Shown here: positions 5,183 through 8,498 of the stretch, one piece after another
How positions within the stretch are numbered: position 1 is the stretch's first letter
Layout of the letters: the number at the start of each line of letters is the position of its first letter
Translations under genes and position numbers: made by a program
The notes under the pieces: model-generated
The model's database searches: none
What the model was told of the DNA's origin: nothing
What the model saw: the letters and a program-made list of their open reading frames with translations, nothing else
From: JBMYYE01 sp049609065
GTDB taxonomy: Bacteria > Pseudomonadota > Alphaproteobacteria > Rhodobacterales > Rhodobacteraceae
NCBI GenBank assembly: GCA_049609065.1
Contig: JBMYYE010000107.1
Span: forward strand, 1-8,498
Direction: 5' to 3'
Length of the DNA: 8,498 nucleotides

Positions 5183-7936
5183 TCAGGCTCCTTCTGCGCG
5201 TTTGGCGCCTTCGGCGATGGCCACTCTTAGCGTTGCTTCGAGGTCATCGCGCTTGTCTTGTGAATGAAGCTTGGAGCCAATCATGTCTTTTACGTAAAAT
5301 GTATCCACGACCTGTTCGCCATATGTTGCGATAACCGCGGAAAAAATTCGGATATTTGCGTTGGCTAAGGCTTTTGTCAAATCAGAGAGAAGACCAGGGC
5401 GATCCCGTGTGTCGACTTCGATCATGGTGTAAATTTCTGAGCCTTCATTGTCAAAATTAATGCTGGTTGGAACGCGGAAGGCGCGTTCACGTTTTTTGAG
5501 TTTATCGCGCGATTTCAAGGCATCACGGGCGATGACTTCGCCTTTGAGGATGCGCTTGATGTTGCGCTTGAGTTTCTCGATATGTTGCCCTTCATAGGGG
5601 TGGCCATCCGCATCTTGGAGCCAAAATACAGCCGTCGCATAGCCATCTTTGGTTGTGTAGGTGCGTGCATCCACCACGTTGGCGCCAGAGAGCGCAATAG
5701 CGCCAGAGAGCCGTGAAAAAATGCCAGGGTGGTCAGCGATTGCAAAACAGGCTTGGGTCGCATCGCGGTCCAAATTTGGGGTGAGATCGATGCTGATTTC
5801 ATCTACGGAGACATCGCGAAGCAGTTTCGCAAAAACCAAATGCGCATCCGCTTGGAGCCCTTGCCAATAGGCAGGGTAGTGGCGGTTTAATTCTTTCTTG
5901 ATGACTTTTGGGTCCCAGTCTTCGATCTGGGTGCGCAAGCTGCTTTTTGCTTCTGTGGCGCGTTTTGCGGTGCTGATTGCTTCGATCCCATTTTCAAGCG
6001 CCGTCCGCGTTTGTTTGTAAAGATCACGGATGAGCATCGCTTTCCAGTTGTTCCATGTTTCAGGACCAACACCACGAATATCGCAGACGGTTAAAACCGT
6101 CAGGAGGTCAAGGCGCCGCACAGAGCGCACGGCTTTGGCAAAGCCCATCACAGTGCGCGGATCTGAAATGTCACGTTTTTGGGCAACATCAGACATCAAA
6201 AGATGCATGCGTACCAGCCACTCAACAGTTTCGGATTCCTTATCCTTAAGCCCCATCCGAGGGCCAACTTTGCGCGCGATGCGGGCGCCTAAAATTTCAT
6301 GTGCTTCCTCGCGGCCTTTGCCAATGTCATGCAGCATCAACGCCAGATAGAGCACCTTTCTATTGATGCCTTTTTCAAGAATGGAGGAGGCGATCGGCAA
6401 CTCTTCAATCAGTTCGCCGCGTTCGATCTGTGCCAAGTTTGAAATGCACTGGATGGTGTGCTCATCAACGGTGTAGTGGTGATACATGTTGAATTGCATC
6501 ATGGCGACGATGGGTTCAAATTCAGGAATAAACGCGGCGAGAATACCCAGCTCATTCATACGTCTCAGCGCGCGTTCAGGGTTCCCATGTTTTAGGAGCG
6601 TGTCAAAGAAAACGCGGTTGGCTTCTTTGCTTTTGCGCATCTCATCATCAATCAAATCCAAGTTCGCGCTGACCAAACGCATGGCATCAGGATGGATGAG
6701 ATAACCACTTCGAAGGGCTTCTTCGAAAAGGCGTAGAATGTTCATTTTATCCAAAAGAAAGGCGTCATTATCCTTAATGGCCAGTCTATTATGTTGGATT
6801 TTGTACATCGATTTGACGCGTTTTTTGCGCTTGAAAAAGCCAATGATGCTGGGCGCGCGTTTGACGTGATTGGCCTCAAGTGCGGTTAAGAAAATGCGGG
6901 TAAGGTCGCCAACACGGGTGGCGTGGCGAAAGTAATCTTGCATAAAATATTCAACCGCACGACGCCCATCATGATCTTCATATTGCATGAGGCTCGCGAC
7001 CTCGACTTGCATGTCAAAGCTGAGCTTTTCAACCGGCCGTTTGGCCAGCCAATGCAAGTGACAGCGCGTGGCCCAAAGGAAGTTATGGGCCGTGTTGAAA
7101 TCTGCAACCTCTTCGGGCGTGATGAGGCCAAGGGGCACCAATTCGCTGATGTCTTGGACGCTATAAATGTATTTTGCGATCCAGTAGAGGGACTGCAAAT
7201 CCCGGAGCCCGCCTTTGCCTTCTTTGATATTGGGTTCGACAACATAGCGCTGTCCGCCCTGTTTTTCGTGACGCAGATCACGCTCTTCGAGTTTGGCCTC
7301 AATGAAATCTTGTTCGGAGCCTTTGAAGAGATCCTCCCAAAGATGATCATTGAGCGTTTCATAAAGGCGCTTATCCCCGCGCAAATAGCGATTTTCCAAA
7401 AGCGCCGTGCGGATGGTGTAATCTTCTGCGCCAAGATCAATGCAGTCCTTTACCGTGCGCACGGCATGCCCCACTTTCAATCGAAGGTCCCAAAGAATGT
7501 AGAGTAAAGCGGTGGCGATTTCTTGGGTGCGGCTCTGGGTGCCCTCAGAGGTGTTTTCGGTGGTCAGGAGTAACAAATCGACATCGGATTGCGGCGCCAT
7601 TTCCGCACGTCCATACCCCCCCACAGCCAAAAGCGTCATTGGGGTCTTTTTCAGGTTTGGATGTTCTAATGTGACGATTTCGCGTGCAACCTTGAAGGCT
7701 TCTTGCACCACACAATCGGTCAGATAGGAAATGGCGTGGCTGGTTTCGCGGGCTTGATAAGGTGATTTGAGAAAGGCCGTTTGTATGGCCTTAAGCCCAT
7801 TTGCATGTTGCTCTCGCAACGATGACCCGACCCAGCTGCGCAGATCATCCGCATAAGAGGGGTCGGTACATTTGGCAGGTTTTGCTGCCAAATGTGCTGT
7901 TCGGTCGAATATTTCGGTTTTGTTACAGATGAACAT
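5183..7936 (-). CDS. glnD: Bifunctional PII uridylyltransferase / uridylyl-removing enzyme
   Basis: GlnD senses glutamine and adds UMP to PII proteins (GlnB/GlnK) when nitrogen is short and removes it when nitrogen is ample, so it heads the Ntr cascade in the cytoplasm. The 917 residues show every expected domain. The nucleotidyltransferase has GGYGRAEM at 106-113 followed by SDVD at 117-120, giving the metal-binding Asp118 and Asp120. A GlnD-type linker follows (KEGKGGLRDLQ, 238-248). The HD hydrolase domain includes MYHHYTVDEHT at 484-494 and LHDIGKG at 535-541 with His536 and Asp537. Two C-terminal ACT domains start near DHPGIFSRLSG (735-745) and DRPGLLSDLTK (845-855). Both activities look intact. 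ATG 7936 has only a weak AGG close upstream, and the start lies 19 bases after the upstream stop, so coupling to the gene before it is plausible. An 11-bp perfect hairpin lies in codons 14-23. Confidence 0.97.
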   Translation of the reverse strand: MFICNKTEIFDRTAHLAAKPAKCTDPSYADDLRSWVGSSLREQHANGLKAIQTAFLKSPYQARETSHAISYLTDCVVQEAFKVAREIVTLEHPNLKKTPMTLLAVGGYGRAEMAPQSDVDLLLLTTENTSEGTQSRTQEIATALLYILWDLRLKVGHAVRTVKDCIDLGAEDYTIRTALLENRYLRGDKRLYETLNDHLWEDLFKGSEQDFIEAKLEERDLRHEKQGGQRYVVEPNIKEGKGGLRDLQSLYWIAKYIYSVQDISELVPLGLITPEEVADFNTAHNFLWATRCHLHWLAKRPVEKLSFDMQVEVASLMQYEDHDGRRAVEYFMQDYFRHATRVGDLTRIFLTALEANHVKRAPSIIGFFKRKKRVKSMYKIQHNRLAIKDNDAFLLDKMNILRLFEEALRSGYLIHPDAMRLVSANLDLIDDEMRKSKEANRVFFDTLLKHGNPERALRRMNELGILAAFIPEFEPIVAMMQFNMYHHYTVDEHTIQCISNLAQIERGELIEELPIASSILEKGINRKVLYLALMLHDIGKGREEAHEILGARIARKVGPRMGLKDKESETVEWLVRMHLLMSDVAQKRDISDPRTVMGFAKAVRSVRRLDLLTVLTVCDIRGVGPETWNNWKAMLIRDLYKQTRTALENGIEAISTAKRATEAKSSLRTQIEDWDPKVIKKELNRHYPAYWQGLQADAHLVFAKLLRDVSVDEISIDLTPNLDRDATQACFAIADHPGIFSRLSGAIALSGANVVDARTYTTKDGYATAVFWLQDADGHPYEGQHIEKLKRNIKRILKGEVIARDALKSRDKLKKRERAFRVPTSINFDNEGSEIYTMIEVDTRDRPGLLSDLTKALANANIRIFSAVIATYGEQVVDTFYVKDMIGSKLHSQDKRDDLEATLRVAIAEGAKRAEGA
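7868..7895. repeat. Perfect 11-bp inverted repeat inside the 5' end of glnD
   Basis: ACATTTGGCAG (7868-7878) and CTGCCAAATGT (7885-7895) are exact reverse complements around the 6-base spacer GTTTTG. In glnD mRNA this gives an 11-bp stem with loop CAAAAC, about 40-70 bases after the start codon, encoding HLAAKPAKCT. No T-run follows, so it is not an intrinsic terminator. It could slow early translation, mark an RNase site or bind a protein; it may also be chance. The region lies before the catalytic domain, where GlnD proteins vary. Confidence 0.6.
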
Positions 7937-7955
7937 AAACCTGCTTTAACGTAGC

Positions 7956-8498
7956 TTACTTCAAGAGGCCAAAGCTTTTTGGTGCAGGAGCAACAATAAC
8001 CACTTGGTTGTTTTGAATTTGCGCCACAGACAGGGCGCGTTGTGATGTTCCATCTGTGCGCAGGCGGAACGCCCCATTTACCCCTGCAAAGCCTGCGCTT
8101 TGAGTGAGGTTTTCGTTTGAAAATGGTGTGTTGGTACCCTGCTTTAAAAGCGCGCCGATGGCTGCAATCGCGTCATAGGCCAGCCCTGCGATAGGATGGG
8201 GGGCATCGCCATAGGTGCTTTGGTAGCGGCCAACGAAACGGGATGTCATGCTCGGATCGGGCAAGGCAAACCAGCCATTTTGCACACCAGGCAATTCAAG
8301 CGTGGATTGTGGGATATCCCACCGGGTCAATCCCATGAACTGCACTGCGGCGGGGTTTACGCCTTGCTCCGTAAGCAATTGACTAAAGAGCGGAAGCGCG
8401 CCCGCGGTGTCAGATGTAAAGAAGATGCCATCCGCTTTGGTGCTTTTGACGAGGGCTGAAATCTTGGCGGAGGCGGTAACGACACCTTGTTGGGAAAA
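7956..8498 (-). CDS. Penicillin-binding-protein activator, LpoA/YraM-like (C-terminal part)
   Basis: The last 180 residues of a protein whose frame is open to the right window edge, so the N-terminus, including any lipoprotein signal, is outside. The visible part has the pattern of the second half of a type I periplasmic-binding fold: KADGIFFTSDTAGALPLFSQL is strand-helix with the ligand cleft, MGLTRWD follows, then FVGRYQSTYGDAPHPIAGLAYDAI, the usual late hinge-and-helix region, and a C-terminal strand pair. Alphaproteobacterial homologues are annotated as PBP activators by relation to LpoA, an outer-membrane lipoprotein that stimulates PBP1A; branched-chain amino-acid binding proteins share the fold and are the main alternative. 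The absence of amino-acid transporter genes nearby and the cell-wall gene murJ downstream favour the activator reading. The stop is 19 bases before glnD, so the two are probably co-transcribed. Confidence 0.75.
   Translation of the reverse strand, partial: FSQQGVVTASAKISALVKSTKADGIFFTSDTAGALPLFSQLLTEQGVNPAAVQFMGLTRWDIPQSTLELPGVQNGWFALPDPSMTSRFVGRYQSTYGDAPHPIAGLAYDAIAAIGALLKQGTNTPFSNENLTQSAGFAGVNGAFRLRTDGTSQRALSVAQIQNNQVVIVAPAPKSFGLLK

Noticed and set aside
5682..5710. 11-bp direct repeat GCGCCAGAGAG in glnD, 18 bases apart
   Set aside because: It is in frame and encodes the repeated LSGA of the first ACT domain, an ordinary family sequence.
6923..7507. 194-codon open frame on the plus strand
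   Set aside because: It lies wholly antisense to the glnD nucleotidyltransferase and linker region, whose frame carries clear motifs; it has no recognisable domain.

Overview
This window looks like a piece of an alphaproteobacterial chromosome, most probably from the Rhodobacterales (Roseobacter-type). The evidence is the gene content and order: a periplasmic-binding-fold PBP activator, glnD, murJ, a rhomboid-like membrane protein and trpS, with proteins that look typical of that group. The assignment rests on recognising families and order, not on a database search. The window is densely coded: no stretch above 100 bases lacks a gene, and no tRNA, rRNA, CRISPR array or insertion sequence was seen.

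Reading leftwards from the right edge on the minus strand: the C-terminal part of a penicillin-binding-protein activator (8498-7956, cut by the window), glnD (7936-5183) and murJ (5181-3637) are close-packed in one direction. glnD and murJ are one base apart, which suggests one transcript and translational coupling. A rhomboid-fold protein that seems to have lost its catalytic residues (2912-3613) is on the plus strand, convergent with murJ and divergent from trpS. trpS (2827-1781) follows on the minus strand.

The left 1.7 kb is different. An OLD-family ATPase-TOPRIM nuclease (1718-81) lies directly behind trpS, in the same direction. It is more AT-rich by hand count (47/120 G+C at 541-660, against 69/120 in two core samples, 3241-3300 and 4081-4140). 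It looks like an acquired defence-type gene beside a housekeeping block. Its start region holds the most striking non-coding signal: a perfect 13-8-13 inverted repeat (1723-1756). One arm carries a good -10 hexamer and the other the ribosome binding site. The geometry equals that of loxP/FRT-type recombinase sites, but an autoregulatory operator is the simpler reading. The frame stays open past the amber stop to the window edge and contains a well-spaced ATG at 35, so either a second gene starts there or the nuclease is cut short by a nonsense codon.

The core genes cover cell-wall synthesis (MurJ exports lipid II; the LpoA-like protein would activate synthases), nitrogen signalling (GlnD modifies PII) and translation (TrpRS). 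No known pathway ties the OLD gene to them; its position is best explained by insertion next to trpS.
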